Shown: positions 21,550 to 30,706 of the stretch, piece after piece
Position numbering within the stretch: position 1 is the stretch's first letter
Layout: every line of letters begins with the position of its first letter
Assembly: GCF_000381925.1 (NCBI RefSeq)
Contig: NZ_KB907308.1
Span: forward strand, 682,001-746,000
DNA: 64,000 bases
From: Nocardia sp. BMG111209
Lineage (GTDB): Bacteria; Actinomycetota; Actinomycetes; Mycobacteriales; Mycobacteriaceae
Direction: 5' to 3'
Made by a program: the position numbers and the translations under genes
Notes under the pieces: generated by a model
What the model was told of the DNA's origin: nothing
The model's database searches: none
Seen by the model: only the letters and a program-made list of their open reading frames with translations

Positions 21550-22746
21550 GTGCGAAAGTTATTGCGTCCGTTGTCGGTGGTCGCGGGTGTGTGCGCGGTA
21601 TTGCCGGCCGCGGCCCAGGCCGGGCCGCCGCCCACCCTGACCGCGGGTGTCGCGGCCTATACCGTCGATGTGAATGTGCCCGACGGGAATCCGGACGGCA
21701 AGGTGTTCTATTCCGAGGGGCTCAGCGCCGCCGCGGTACTGCCGAAATCGCTCGCGGAGGCCGCGACGGTATTACCGGGTGCGCGGCCGGCGAATGTCAT
21801 CGCCGACAAGGACGGGCACGTGGTGTGGCGTTACGAGCCGCCGGCGGGCCAGGATGTCAGCAATTTCCGCACCCAGACCTATCAGGGCCACAAGGTGCTC
21901 ACCTGGTGGCAGGGCACCACCGGGATCGGGCACGGCAGCGGCGCCGACTACATCGCCGACGAGCACTACGACATCATCGCCACGGTCACCCCGGGCGAGG
22001 GCTACACCTCCGATGTGCACGAATTCCGGCTCACCCCGGACGGCCGGGCGCTGATCACCTCCTACCGCGAGGTGCCCGCCGACCTGACCGCGATCGGCGG
22101 CCCGGCCGACGGCACGGTACTGGACACCGTCGCCTCGATCGTCGACGTGGCGTCCGGGAACGTGCTGTTCCGCTGGAGCGCGCTGGACCACGTCCCGCTC
22201 ACCGACACCCGGATACCGAAGCCGCAGACCCCGGGCACGGCGCCGGATCCGTACCACATGAACTCGATCGCCCTGGATCCGCAGGGGAATCTGGTGATCT
22301 CGATGCGGGACACCTCCACCGTGTACGACGTGGACACGCACACCGGCGACATCCGCTGGCAGCTCGGCGGCGCGCGTTCGACATTCGCACTCGGGCCCGG
22401 CGTCCAGTTCGCGTATCAGCACGACGCGGAATTCGCCGACGACACCACGCTGCGGCTGTTCGACAACAACTCCGCGGATCCGACCAGTTCGCTCGGACCG
22501 TCGAGCGTCGAGTGGATCCACCTCGATCTCGCGACCGGACAGGCGACGCTGGTGCGGGATCAGCCGCATCCACAGCAGATCACCGCCTACGCGATGGGCA
22601 ACGCGCAGGCCCTGCCCGACGGCAGCACCCTGGTCGGCTGGGGTACGGCCTCGCACATCTCCGAATTCGCCGCGAACGGGCAGCTGCTCTACGACGCGCG
22701 CCTGCCCTCGGGCACCTACCGGGCCTATCTCGACGCCTGGCCCTGA
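21550..22746 (+). CDS. Secreted arylsulfotransferase-family protein
   Basis: A 398-residue protein with a signal peptide (hydrophobic region then AQA before GPPP) and a beta-propeller-like body. PYHMNSIALDPQGNLVISMRDTSTVYDVD and YQHDAEF hold candidate catalytic histidines of the ASST family, which transfers sulfate between phenolic compounds. The GTG at 21550 begins the signal peptide, and upstream in-frame sequence overlaps the divergent gene. Actinobacterial members mostly lack an assigned substrate. Confidence 0.8.
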   Translation: MRKLLRPLSVVAGVCAVLPAAAQAGPPPTLTAGVAAYTVDVNVPDGNPDGKVFYSEGLSAAAVLPKSLAEAATVLPGARPANVIADKDGHVVWRYEPPAGQDVSNFRTQTYQGHKVLTWWQGTTGIGHGSGADYIADEHYDIIATVTPGEGYTSDVHEFRLTPDGRALITSYREVPADLTAIGGPADGTVLDTVASIVDVASGNVLFRWSALDHVPLTDTRIPKPQTPGTAPDPYHMNSIALDPQGNLVISMRDTSTVYDVDTHTGDIRWQLGGARSTFALGPGVQFAYQHDAEFADDTTLRLFDNNSADPTSSLGPSSVEWIHLDLATGQATLVRDQPHPQQITAYAMGNAQALPDGSTLVGWGTASHISEFAANGQLLYDARLPSGTYRAYLDAWP

Positions 22747-22847
22747 CCGGAGGCATCGGCGCCTCGGATCGGCCGCACCCATCTTGTGCCGCCCACCGGA
22801 ACGATCGGCCCGGCGAACGGTAGAGTGTGTGCTGACTGGACCACAAA

Positions 22848-22866
22848 CGTTTCCACCAGCGAAACG
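22848..22866. promoter_or_regulatory. CGTTTC-N7-GAAACG box at the iclR2 promoter
   Basis: A perfect 6-7-6 inverted repeat about 21 bp before the start of the second iclR gene, downstream of a possible -10 (TAGAGT, 22821-22826). The same architecture recurs at 37043-37061 and 37198-37216, the two promoters of the divergent catabolic operons. This ties the regulator to those operons and suggests autoregulation. Confidence 0.75.
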
Positions 22867-22887
22867 CTGATCCGAGGACTGCCGACT

Positions 22888-23709
22888 GTGACGATCAAGA
22901 GTACCGCCGGGCGCCGGCCCCCGCCGGCCGCCGACAACGCCGGTACCGAGGCCGCGGCCCGGGTGGCGGATGTCCTGCTGCTGTTCACCGGTGGTCCCCG
23001 TTATCTCGGGGTGAGCGCGATCAGCCGCGAGCTGGGCCTGTCGAAGGCGGTGGTGTACCGGATCCTGCAGTCGCTGGTGTCGCGGGACGTACTCGCCACC
23101 GACGACGGGGTCTCCGGCTATCGGCTGGGCGCGGCGGCGGCCGCGCTCGGGGCCAGCGCGCTGCGGCGCTTCGACGCGCGGACGGTCGCGACGCCGGTGC
23201 TGCGGCGGTTGCGCGACGAGACCCGCGAGACGACCACGCTGTCCGGCCTGGTCGGCGACGAGCGCGTCTACCTCGACCAGTTCGAGAGCCCGCGCGAGAT
23301 CAAGATGACCGTCGAACTCGGCCGGCGCTTCCCGCTGCACGCGGGATCCTCCGGCAAGGTGATCCTGGCATTCCTGCCCGAGGAGCGGCGGGAGACGCTG
23401 CTGCACCGGCCGCTGGATTCGCTCACCGACAACACCATCACCGACGAGGTGACGCTGCGCGCGGCCCTGGCGGAGGCCACCCGCGAGGGGGTGGCCGTCT
23501 CCCTGGGCGAGCGGCAGGCCGGCGCGGGCTCGGTCGCGGCGCCGCTGTTCGGACCGGGCGGCGAGGTGCACGGCTCGATCAGCATCTGCGGACCGCAGTA
23601 CCGGTTCACCCCCGAGGTGATCGAGCACTACCGCGCGCTGATCCGCGCCGCCGCCGAGGAGATCCGGACCGATTGGAGCTGGCTGCGGGCCCGGCCCGGT
23701 CAGGACTGA
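22888..23709 (+). CDS. IclR-family regulator, probable controller of the 27-41 kb operons
   Basis: A 273-residue protein with an HTH (LGVSAISRELGLSKAVVYRILQSL) and an IclR effector domain (MTVELGRRFPLHAGSSGKVILAF; ASERQAGAGSVAAPLFG-like segment; SISICGPQYRF). The GTG at 22888 has GAGG ten bases upstream; the ATG further up would put the operator inside the coding region. Its promoter carries the box also found at both catabolic operon promoters. The gene itself lies 4-14 kb from them among unrelated flavoenzymes. Confidence 0.87.
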   Translation: MTIKSTAGRRPPPAADNAGTEAAARVADVLLLFTGGPRYLGVSAISRELGLSKAVVYRILQSLVSRDVLATDDGVSGYRLGAAAAALGASALRRFDARTVATPVLRRLRDETRETTTLSGLVGDERVYLDQFESPREIKMTVELGRRFPLHAGSSGKVILAFLPEERRETLLHRPLDSLTDNTITDEVTLRAALAEATREGVAVSLGERQAGAGSVAAPLFGPGGEVHGSISICGPQYRFTPEVIEHYRALIRAAAEEIRTDWSWLRARPGQD

Positions 23710-23738
23710 ACCCGCACGGCGACAACGACTTCCGGCGA

Positions 23739-23759
23739 CGGGACTACCGGTCCCGGTAG
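23739..23759. terminator. Weak hairpin between converging genes
   Basis: CGGGAC pairs with GTCCCG (23739-23755), and an alternative CTACCG/CGGTAG pairing (23744-23759) overlaps it. It lies at the stop codon of the flavin oxidoreductase, opposite the end of iclR. Confidence 0.35.
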
Positions 23760-25183
23760 GCCTCCAGCAGTCGCAGCCAGACCTCGCTGATCGTCGGGAA
23801 CGACGGCACCGCGTGCCAGAGCCGGTCGACGGGCACCTCACCGGTGATCGCGACGGTCGCCGAATGCAGCAGTTCCGCGACGCCCGGCCCGGCGAAGGTG
23901 GCGCCGAGGAGCACCCGGCGGTCCGGATCGATCAGGACCCGCGCGCGGCCCCGGTATTCCGGTTCGTACTGCGCGGCGCCCGCCACCTGCCCGATGTCGT
24001 AGTCGACCACGTCCACCGCGCGCCCGGCCGCGGCGGCGTCGGCGGTGCTGAGGCCGACCGCCGCGATCTCCGGATCGGTGAACACGACCTGCGGCACCGC
24101 CTCGGCGTCGGCGGTCCCGATGTGCCGGCCCCAGCGTCCGGTGTCCAGCGGCTGTTCCTGCGCGCGGGCCGCGATCACCGCACCGGCGATCCGCGCCTGG
24201 TACTTGCCCTGATGGGTCAGCAGCGCACGGTGATTCACGTCCCCCACCGCGTACAGCCAGTCGCCGTCGACCCCGGTCACCGTGTAGGAGTCGTCGGTGG
24301 GCAGCCAGCCGCCCGGCGCCAGGCCGACGGTCTCGAGGCCGAGGTCCGCGGTGCGCGGCGTGCGGCCCGTCGCGACCAGCAGTTCGTCGGCGACGAGCCG
24401 GCTGCCGTCGGCGAGGGTCAGGTGCACGGCGCCGTCGGCGCCGCGCTCGGCGGCGGTGATCGTGGTACCGAAATGCAGTTGCACCCCGGCCGCCAGCAGC
24501 CGTTCCGCCACCAGATCCGCAGCGAAATCCTCGACCCGGCCCAGCAACCGCGACCCGCGGGCGACGAGGGTGACCTGCGCGCCGAGGGCCTGCCAGGCGG
24601 TGGCCATCTCGGTGGCGACCACCCCGGCCCCGAGGATCGCCAACCGGCCCGGCACCGCGTGCGCACCGGTGGCCTCCCGGCTGGTCCACGGCCGCACCGC
24701 GTCCAGGCCGGGCAGCGGCGGCATGGCCGCGCCGGTGCCGGTGCACACCGCCACCGCGTGCCGGGCCGCCAGCCGCACGGTGCCGCCGTCCGGGGTGCGG
24801 ACGCTGACCCGCCGGGGTCCGTCGAGGCGGCCGTGCCCGCGCACGAGTTCGACCTTCACCGACTCGAGCCATTCGACCTGGCCCGCGTCGTTCCAGTCGG
24901 AGACCATCCGGTCGCGGTGCCGCAGTACGGCGGCCGCGTCCAGCGGACCGGTGACCACGGAGCCGACCCCCGGGAATCCGGCGGCCTCGCGGTAGAGCAG
25001 CGCGGGCCGCAGCAGCGCCTTGCTGGGTTCGCAGGCCCAGTACGAACATTCGCCGCCGACCAGTTCGGATTCGACGATCACGGTGCTCAGCCCGGCTGCC
25101 TGGGTCCGGTCGGCGACGTTCTCGCCGACCGGCCCGGCCCCGATCACCACGACGTCGTAGGTGCGAATTTCGTTGTCGGACAC
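23744..25183 (-). CDS. FAD-dependent pyridine nucleotide-disulfide oxidoreductase
   Basis: A 479-residue enzyme of the lipoamide-dehydrogenase/mercuric-reductase class. It has the FAD fingerprint VVVIGAGPVGENVA (11-24), a redox-active pair in GGECSYWACEPSKAL (CxxxxC), an NAD(P)-binding GAGVVATEMATAW segment and a C-terminal dimerisation domain ending HAVPSFPTISEVW, which supplies the active-site His/Glu. It probably reduces a disulfide, quinone or small thiol. It lies 24 bp after the VOC gene and could share its promoter. Confidence 0.85.
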   Translation of the reverse strand: MSDNEIRTYDVVVIGAGPVGENVADRTQAAGLSTVIVESELVGGECSYWACEPSKALLRPALLYREAAGFPGVGSVVTGPLDAAAVLRHRDRMVSDWNDAGQVEWLESVKVELVRGHGRLDGPRRVSVRTPDGGTVRLAARHAVAVCTGTGAAMPPLPGLDAVRPWTSREATGAHAVPGRLAILGAGVVATEMATAWQALGAQVTLVARGSRLLGRVEDFAADLVAERLLAAGVQLHFGTTITAAERGADGAVHLTLADGSRLVADELLVATGRTPRTADLGLETVGLAPGGWLPTDDSYTVTGVDGDWLYAVGDVNHRALLTHQGKYQARIAGAVIAARAQEQPLDTGRWGRHIGTADAEAVPQVVFTDPEIAAVGLSTADAAAAGRAVDVVDYDIGQVAGAAQYEPEYRGRARVLIDPDRRVLLGATFAGPGVAELLHSATVAITGEVPVDRLWHAVPSFPTISEVWLRLLEAYRDR

Positions 25184-25207
25184 GGTTTCACCTTCCGGTT
25201 TGTCGGA

Positions 25208-25654
25208 TCAGCGGCCGGGTGCGCGCTGCGTGATCTCCTGCAGGAACCAGCCGTTGCCGTCCGGATCGTCGAACGCGGCGAACGAACCGTAGCTGCGACG
25301 CTCCGGATCCGCACCCGGCACGCGGGCCGCGGTCCCGGCGTGGTGGAACGCGCCGGTGGCATCGCGGAACGGGCCGTCGACCGCGACGCCGTGCGCGGTC
25401 AACTCCGCGATCGCCCGCTCGATATCGGTGACGATCAGGTGCAGCCCTTGCAGGCTACCCGGCTCGGCGGACGCTACACCGGTGCCGAAGATGATCGAAC
25501 ATTCCGAACCCGGCGGGGTCACCTGCACGACGCGATAATCGTCGCCGATCGGGAAATCGGCGTCGAGGCGGAATCCGAGCCGGTCGACGTAGAACGCCTC
25601 GGCGCGATCGACATCGGCGACGGGTACGACGACGACTTCCAGTTTCATGTCCAC
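25208..25654 (-). CDS. VOC/glyoxalase-like protein
   Basis: A 148-residue vicinal-oxygen-chelate fold protein: MKLEVVVVPVADVDRAEAFYVDRLGFRLDADFPIG followed by a second beta-alpha-beta module ending FDDPDGNGWFLQEIT. Family members include glyoxalases, dioxygenases and resistance proteins, and this one cannot be placed. The GTG at 25654 lies nine bases after AGGAG; an ATG two codons downstream is the alternative. The flavin oxidoreductase gene follows closely. Confidence 0.85.
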   Translation of the reverse strand: MDMKLEVVVVPVADVDRAEAFYVDRLGFRLDADFPIGDDYRVVQVTPPGSECSIIFGTGVASAEPGSLQGLHLIVTDIERAIAELTAHGVAVDGPFRDATGAFHHAGTAARVPGADPERRSYGSFAAFDDPDGNGWFLQEITQRAPGR

Positions 25655-26064
25655 AGCGGTGTTCTCCTCGGAGGTTCGTGGGCGGGGCGGTTCCCACTGT
25701 CCCGGAGTACGCATGCCGATCGCGTCGGTCGGATGACGCTGTGACGACGTAATCCCGCGGGCCGCTGCGTACCGGCAGGGGATCATTCCGAAGAGGCTTC
25801 GCTCAGCTCCATGAGCGCCGAAATCGTCCCGATCGGATCTGCCCATCGGTGGTGCGGTCGCGATGCGCGCAGAACCGGAGGATCAGCCGATCGGCCGCTC
25901 GGTGGTGGCGGAGCCTCTACTATCGACCGGTGCATCGTTCCCGCGATCCGATCGGGTGTTCCACAATTCCACCGGCATCGGTGATCGCCAGCGGCACAAC
26001 GCTTTCCGAACATCGCGGATTCGCGTGCACCGGTGTCCGGCACGGCACGACAGGAGACGATCTC
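25655..26064. other. Gene-free 410-bp divergent interval
   Basis: It lies between the divergent VOC and FAD-monooxygenase genes. I see no convincing coding region: open frames here have low-complexity or unfamiliar products and no ribosome site. I found no clear operator. It presumably holds the two divergent promoters and leaders. Confidence 0.5.
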
Positions 26065-27117
26065 ATGGTGACCATCATCGGCGGCGGTATCGCCGGATCC
26101 GCCCTGGCCGGCGGGCTGGCCCGGCACGGCATCCCGGTAACCCTCCACGAACAGCAGAGCACCGGATCCGCCGGGGGCGCATTCCTGTTCGTGGACGGCC
26201 GGGGCCATGCGGCGCTGCGCCACCTCGGGCTGGACGACGAACAGGTGGCCGCTGCCTCGTATCCGCTGGACGGACTGGACTACGCGGACAGTCGCGGGGT
26301 GCGCAGCGCGATGCCGTCGCGGGGACACCGATTCTGGTTGCGCCGCGAGCTGATCGCGCTGCTGGAGAAGTTCGCGGACGAATCCGGGGCCGACGTCCGG
26401 CGCGGCGAACCCGTCACCGGACTCGATCGCGACGGCGACGGCCACATCCTGCGCGCCGAGGGCCGCGATATCGCCGCCGACGGCCCGATCATCGCCGCCG
26501 ACGGCATCGACTCCGTGGTCCGCACCCGGCTCGAACCGGATCGCGTCCCGGTCTACGCCGGTGACGTCGTGCTCTACGGCATGACCACCGCGGCGGTACC
26601 CGATCTGCCGACCACCCCCGCGGTCCTGCACTTCGACGCGGAGATCGCCGCCGACGGCACCGGCGCCGCCACCTTCGGCCACCTCTGGCGCCCCGGCGAC
26701 GAGACCGCGTGGTGGTTCGTCCGCATCGCCCGCCCACCCCTGCCCGGCGCCGCCGACGATCTCGGCCTCCGGCCGGTCGGCGACTGGGCCGACGCCGTCC
26801 TGGCCGCCACCCCCACCCGGCGCGCGCTCGCCGAGTCCTTCCTCGCCCGCACCGAGGTCGTCCACGTCAGCAATGCGCGCAACGTCCCGCTGGACGGCGC
26901 CCGGCCGCCGAGCGACCCGATCCTGCTGATCGGCGACGCGGACCACGCCATCACCCCCGCCGCCGGCGTCGGCGCCCGCGACGCCCTCGAGGACGCCGAC
27001 GCCGTATTCGCGGCCCTGCTCACCGGCGATTCCCCCGCCGCCGCCATGGCCGAGCGCCGCACCCGGATCCTCGCCGACCGCGCGGCCACCCGCCGCGGCG
27101 CGCCCCGCAGGACGTAA
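26065..27117 (+). CDS. FAD-dependent aromatic-hydroxylase-like monooxygenase
   Basis: A 350-residue class A flavoprotein monooxygenase with the FAD motif IIGGGIAGSALAGGLARHG at the very N-terminus and the late motif LIGDADHAITPAAGVGARDALEDA, equivalent to the GD motif that contacts the FAD ribityl chain. The family hydroxylates aromatic or enolic substrates with NAD(P)H and O2. The ATG at 26065 follows AGGAG by eight bases. It converges with the amidohydrolase gene of the large catabolic operon and lacks the shared operator box. Confidence 0.83.
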   Translation: MVTIIGGGIAGSALAGGLARHGIPVTLHEQQSTGSAGGAFLFVDGRGHAALRHLGLDDEQVAAASYPLDGLDYADSRGVRSAMPSRGHRFWLRRELIALLEKFADESGADVRRGEPVTGLDRDGDGHILRAEGRDIAADGPIIAADGIDSVVRTRLEPDRVPVYAGDVVLYGMTTAAVPDLPTTPAVLHFDAEIAADGTGAATFGHLWRPGDETAWWFVRIARPPLPGAADDLGLRPVGDWADAVLAATPTRRALAESFLARTEVVHVSNARNVPLDGARPPSDPILLIGDADHAITPAAGVGARDALEDADAVFAALLTGDSPAAAMAERRTRILADRAATRRGAPRRT

Positions 27118-27136
27118 CGGCAACACCGATCGCCGT

Positions 27137-27160
27137 GGCGCCGCCCGCGCGGGCGGCGCC
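27137..27160. terminator. Strong GC palindrome between converging genes
   Basis: GGCGCCGCCC and GGGCGGCGCC form a perfect 10-bp stem around GCGC. It sits between the ends of the FAD monooxygenase and the nine-gene catabolic operon, so it can serve both directions. It has no T-run. Confidence 0.65.
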
Positions 27161-27213
27161 GGACCGAAACCCCATGAGCTACATCGGTTCCCGGCCCCGG
27201 CGGCCGCCTCGGA

Positions 27214-28683
27214 TCAGCGACCGCGGCGCACGAACCTGCCGATCGGGGCGCCGACCACCTTGCCGTCGGCGAACACCTGGTTGCCGCGGACGAAGGTGTC
27301 GGTGACCCTGGCGGTCATGTCGAAACCCTCGAACGGGGTGTACTCCTGGGTGGACTCCGAATCGGCGGCGCGGACGGTCCACTGGACGTTCGGGTCGACC
27401 AGCGCGATGTCGGCGTCGTAGCCCTCGGCGATGGTGCCCTTGTTCCGCAGGCCGTAGCGCTGAGCCGGGTTGGCCGACAACAGCTGCGCGATCCGCTGCA
27501 ACGACAGGCCGCGCTTGGTGCCCTCGCCGACCAGGCCCGGCAGCAGGTACTCGGCGCCGCCGAAGCCGGACTTGGCGAGGAATACGTCACCGCGGTCGGC
27601 GCCGAACTTCAGTTCGTCCCGGCAGCAGGCGTGATCGCTGACCACCCAGTCGATATCGCCGGCCAGCATGTGCCGCCACAGCGCCTCGACATCCTCGCGC
27701 TCGCGCAGCGGCGGGTTGACCTTGCCGCCGATGCCGACGGCGGTGTCCACGTCGGCGAGCAGGTGGCCGATGGTGACCTCGCGGCGGAAGTCGATGTGCG
27801 GGAACGCCTTCTGCATCGTGAGGGCGGCCGACAGCGCCTTCTCCGAGGACAGGTGCAGCAGGTTGATGTTCGGCAGCTGCGTCTCGTGCGCGAGGTACGA
27901 GGCGATGGTGACCGCCAGGCCCTCCGAATGCGGTGGGCGCGAGGCACTGTAGGCGCGCAGGCCGGTCAGCGAGCCGTCCTGTTCCACCAGTTTGGTGTAG
28001 GCGGTCATGATCTCGGCGGTCTCGCAGTGCAGCGACAGCGAGATGTGCGGCGCGTACTCGGTGAGGATCTCGCGGGCCTGCTGCACGCCGCGCATGACGA
28101 ATTCGAAGTGCGCGATGTCGTAGCGCTCGTCCGGCGGGATCATCAGGAAGTCGCTCTGGCTGGTCGACCGGCCGTGCAGGCCGTGGCTGCCGTAGAACAT
28201 GAAGATCTTGAACGACGTGACGCCGAATTCCTCGACCAGGAACGGGATCTCCTCGATGTGCTGCGAGCTCATCGGGGCGAGGTGGTAGGCGTAGTCGACG
28301 TAGGCGTTGCCCTCGGACAGGCTCAGCACCTCGGGGAAGAAGTCCCGGTAGCTGCCGCCCTTGTTCAGGTAGTACTGCCCGGTGCGCATGTAGGTCAGCG
28401 AGGTGGTGACGCCACCCTGCGCGCTGGCCCGGCTCTCGGTGCGGGTGTCCTCGGACAGCTCGTTGTAGATGCCCCAATGCTGGTGCGCGTCCACCACACC
28501 CGGGAAGGCGAGCAGCCCGCGGCCGTCGACCACCCGCGCCGCGTCGTCGGCGGGCAGATCCGCGGCCACCCGGACGATCTTGCCGTCGTTCACCGCGATG
28601 TCGAGCAGCGCCGGCTGCGCGGTGTCGGGATCCTCGGGCCGCACGACCCGGACGTTCTTGATGAGCAGTTCCGTAGTTGCCAT
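27214..28683 (-). CDS. Dihydropyrimidinase/hydantoinase-type amidohydrolase
   Basis: A 489-residue cyclic-amidohydrolase-like protein. All expected metal ligands are visible: HQH in VDAHQHWGIYNE, a candidate carboxylated Lys in TSFKIFMFYG, His in LSLHCETAE, His in INLLHLSSE and Asp in VVSDHACC. Enzymes of this family open cyclic amides such as dihydropyrimidines, hydantoins, allantoin or imides. The ATG at 28683 is chosen; a TTG three codons upstream overlaps the AGGA ribosome site. It is the last gene of the nine-gene operon, 26 bp after the FAD oxidoreductase, and is probably a ring-opening or amide-hydrolysing step on the imported compound. Confidence 0.85.
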   Translation of the reverse strand: MATTELLIKNVRVVRPEDPDTAQPALLDIAVNDGKIVRVAADLPADDAARVVDGRGLLAFPGVVDAHQHWGIYNELSEDTRTESRASAQGGVTTSLTYMRTGQYYLNKGGSYRDFFPEVLSLSEGNAYVDYAYHLAPMSSQHIEEIPFLVEEFGVTSFKIFMFYGSHGLHGRSTSQSDFLMIPPDERYDIAHFEFVMRGVQQAREILTEYAPHISLSLHCETAEIMTAYTKLVEQDGSLTGLRAYSASRPPHSEGLAVTIASYLAHETQLPNINLLHLSSEKALSAALTMQKAFPHIDFRREVTIGHLLADVDTAVGIGGKVNPPLREREDVEALWRHMLAGDIDWVVSDHACCRDELKFGADRGDVFLAKSGFGGAEYLLPGLVGEGTKRGLSLQRIAQLLSANPAQRYGLRNKGTIAEGYDADIALVDPNVQWTVRAADSESTQEYTPFEGFDMTARVTDTFVRGNQVFADGKVVGAPIGRFVRRGR

Positions 28684-28709
28684 GTCAGTCAAATTCCTTC
28701 GCGTGAAAT

Positions 28710-30074
28710 TCAGGCCGCGCGGCGAGCGACGTCGCCCGCGGCCAGGTAAGCCAGCCCGAAGGCGGGCAGGAGCCCGTTACCGGGCAAATATCCGGCGGCG
28801 CCGTGACCGGAGATGCTCGCCGCGGCGCCACCTGCGGCGTAGAGGCCGGGAATCGCCCGGTCCTGCGCGTCGACCACGGCGGCATGCTCGTTCACGAGCA
28901 GCCCGCCCTGGGTGTGGAACAGCGCGGGCACCACCCGCACCGCGGCCCAGCGGCCCCCGAGCGGCCGCTCCCAGTTGGTGCGCCCGTACGGATCCGCCTG
29001 CTCGCCGCGCGCGATCGCTTGCGCGGCAGCCAATTCCGCGACCAGCGCGGCGGCGGGCAACCCGGTCGCCGCCGCCAGCTCGGTCGCGTCGTCGGCCCAC
29101 ACCACCGCACCCGAGGCGACCACGTTCCGGAAGTCCTGGAACGGCTGACATTGCCCGAAGACGTTCTCGTCGAACACGATCCAGCCGGTCGCGCCGGGCC
29201 GGGCCGCCAGTTCCGCGGCGTACTCGGAGTAGCCGCGCGTCTCGTTGCCGAAGCGGTGCCCGGTGGTGTCCACCAGCACCGCACCGTGGATGATCGTCGC
29301 CCAGCCGAGCAAGGTACCCGCCATGGCCGACACCGCCCCGTGCCCCTGGTACGCGTCCAGGAATCCCGTTGCGGCGCCGAGCTTCTCACCGATGCGCAGT
29401 GCGTCACCGAGCGACTGGTCACTGCCCTGGTAGAGCGCGTCCGCGATCTCCGGCAGATACCGTTGCACCAGATCGCGATCCGCGCCGAAACCGTTGGTGG
29501 CCAACAGGACCGCGCGGGTCGGGATCTCCTCCTCGACCCCGTCCGGATAGCGGACCACGGCGGCGCGCACCCCCTCGGCATCGGTGAGCACGTCGACCAG
29601 CTTCGCGGGCACGAGCATCTCGATGTTCTCGTGCTCGGCCACCCGGCGGGCCAGATGGTCGATGACCCCCGACCCGTGCCGCCCCTCGATCGAATGACAG
29701 CGCGGCACCGCGTGACCGGGATAGTTGAAGTCCGTCACCAGCGACAGCGGCAGCCCGACCGAATCGTGCAGCCACTCCACGAGTTCCGCACTGACCCCGG
29801 CCAACGTGCGGGACAACCGCGCCTCGGCCTGCCCCTTCGTCTTGGCCATGATGTCGGCGACGAAGGTCTCCGGCGAATCCTCGATTCCCGCCTCCCGCTG
29901 CCACCGGGATCCCGCACCGGGGAACATCGCGGTCGACATGGACGTGTTGTTACCCCGCCGGAAATGCTCACTGGCCTCCACGACCAGCACACTCAGGCCG
30001 AGCTCGGCCGCGCGCAGCGCACCGGCGAGACCGCCACCGGCCCCGGCGACGATCAGATCGGGTCCGTCACTCAT
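28710..30074 (-). CDS. FAD-dependent oxidoreductase (fumarate reductase/3-ketosteroid dehydrogenase-like)
   Basis: About 454 residues of the FAD_binding_2 family, with the N-terminal dinucleotide motif LIVAGAGGGLAGALRAAELG, the middle VLLATNGFGADRDLVQRYLPE segment, and the C-terminal FAD contact GLYAAGGAAASISGHGAAGYLPGNGLLPAFGLAYLAA. Relatives reduce or dehydrogenate activated C-C bonds (fumarate, urocanate, 3-ketosteroids). No covalent-haem or signal motif is seen, so it is cytosolic. Its ATG shares a base with the racemase stop (TGATG), and GAGGAGG lies just upstream. Confidence 0.83.
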   Translation of the reverse strand: MSDGPDLIVAGAGGGLAGALRAAELGLSVLVVEASEHFRRGNNTSMSTAMFPGAGSRWQREAGIEDSPETFVADIMAKTKGQAEARLSRTLAGVSAELVEWLHDSVGLPLSLVTDFNYPGHAVPRCHSIEGRHGSGVIDHLARRVAEHENIEMLVPAKLVDVLTDAEGVRAAVVRYPDGVEEEIPTRAVLLATNGFGADRDLVQRYLPEIADALYQGSDQSLGDALRIGEKLGAATGFLDAYQGHGAVSAMAGTLLGWATIIHGAVLVDTTGHRFGNETRGYSEYAAELAARPGATGWIVFDENVFGQCQPFQDFRNVVASGAVVWADDATELAAATGLPAAALVAELAAAQAIARGEQADPYGRTNWERPLGGRWAAVRVVPALFHTQGGLLVNEHAAVVDAQDRAIPGLYAAGGAAASISGHGAAGYLPGNGLLPAFGLAYLAAGDVARRAA

Positions 30075-30706
30075 CACACCTCCTCGACGGCGAGCACGCG
30101 CAGCGCCAGTTCGGTCGGGTCGACGATGCGGGCGGGGAGGTCGGCGGGTTCGACGTCGACGGCGGAGCAGCCGTTGATGACAGCGGTCGCACCCTGGTCG
30201 GCCAGGTCGCGAACGGCTTCGCCGAGAGCCCGGTTCCAGACCTCGGTTTCGGCGATGGCGCTGAACGGGAGGTCGAGCACGCGGCTGCCGACGTAGTGTG
30301 CGCCGAGTCCGTAATCGGCGATGCGCTTGTCGAACTCGGCGGCGATGGCCTCGTTGCGGACCACCGCGCCGAAGCGGATTCCCTTGCCCGCCAGGTGGGT
30401 CGCCGACAGTTTCAATATGCCGTGCACCGGCACGTCGGTCTCGGAGACGGTGTCGGGGACCGCCGGGTCCAGGACGCAGTCCGGGAAGGCGAGGTCGAAA
30501 TCCGTTCCGGCGGTGGCCAGTACGGCCGCCACCTCGCGTTCGGAGGCCCGCACGGATTCGCCCGTGTCCAGCGACGTCGGCGCGGCGGCGCCGACGTCGC
30601 GGAGTTCGATCCGCAGGCCGGGCGGCGCGAGCCGGTCGTAGCGGTCCTGCCGCCGCCGGATCTCCTCGGGCGGCAGGTGGATGGGCGTCACCGCGAAGGC
30701 ACGCAT
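30074..30706 (-). CDS. Asp/Glu/hydantoin racemase-family enzyme
   Basis: A 210-residue protein with two candidate catalytic cysteines, in FPDCVLDP (near 76) and INGCSAVD (near 180), as in the two-cysteine racemase superfamily. Members include aspartate, glutamate and hydantoin racemases, maleate isomerase and arylmalonate decarboxylase. Beside a hydantoinase-type amidohydrolase, hydantoin racemase or maleate-isomerase-like chemistry is plausible, but the N-terminus (MRAFAVTPIHLPPEEIRRRQ) is not a canonical match to either. It overlaps both neighbours by one base. Confidence 0.8.
   Translation of the reverse strand: MRAFAVTPIHLPPEEIRRRQDRYDRLAPPGLRIELRDVGAAAPTSLDTGESVRASEREVAAVLATAGTDFDLAFPDCVLDPAVPDTVSETDVPVHGILKLSATHLAGKGIRFGAVVRNEAIAAEFDKRIADYGLGAHYVGSRVLDLPFSAIAETEVWNRALGEAVRDLADQGATAVINGCSAVDVEPADLPARIVDPTELALRVLAVEEV

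Noticed and set aside
27137..27160. GC palindrome considered as an operator
   Set aside because: It lies between the 3' ends of converging genes, and its GC-rich hairpin is better explained as a bidirectional terminator.
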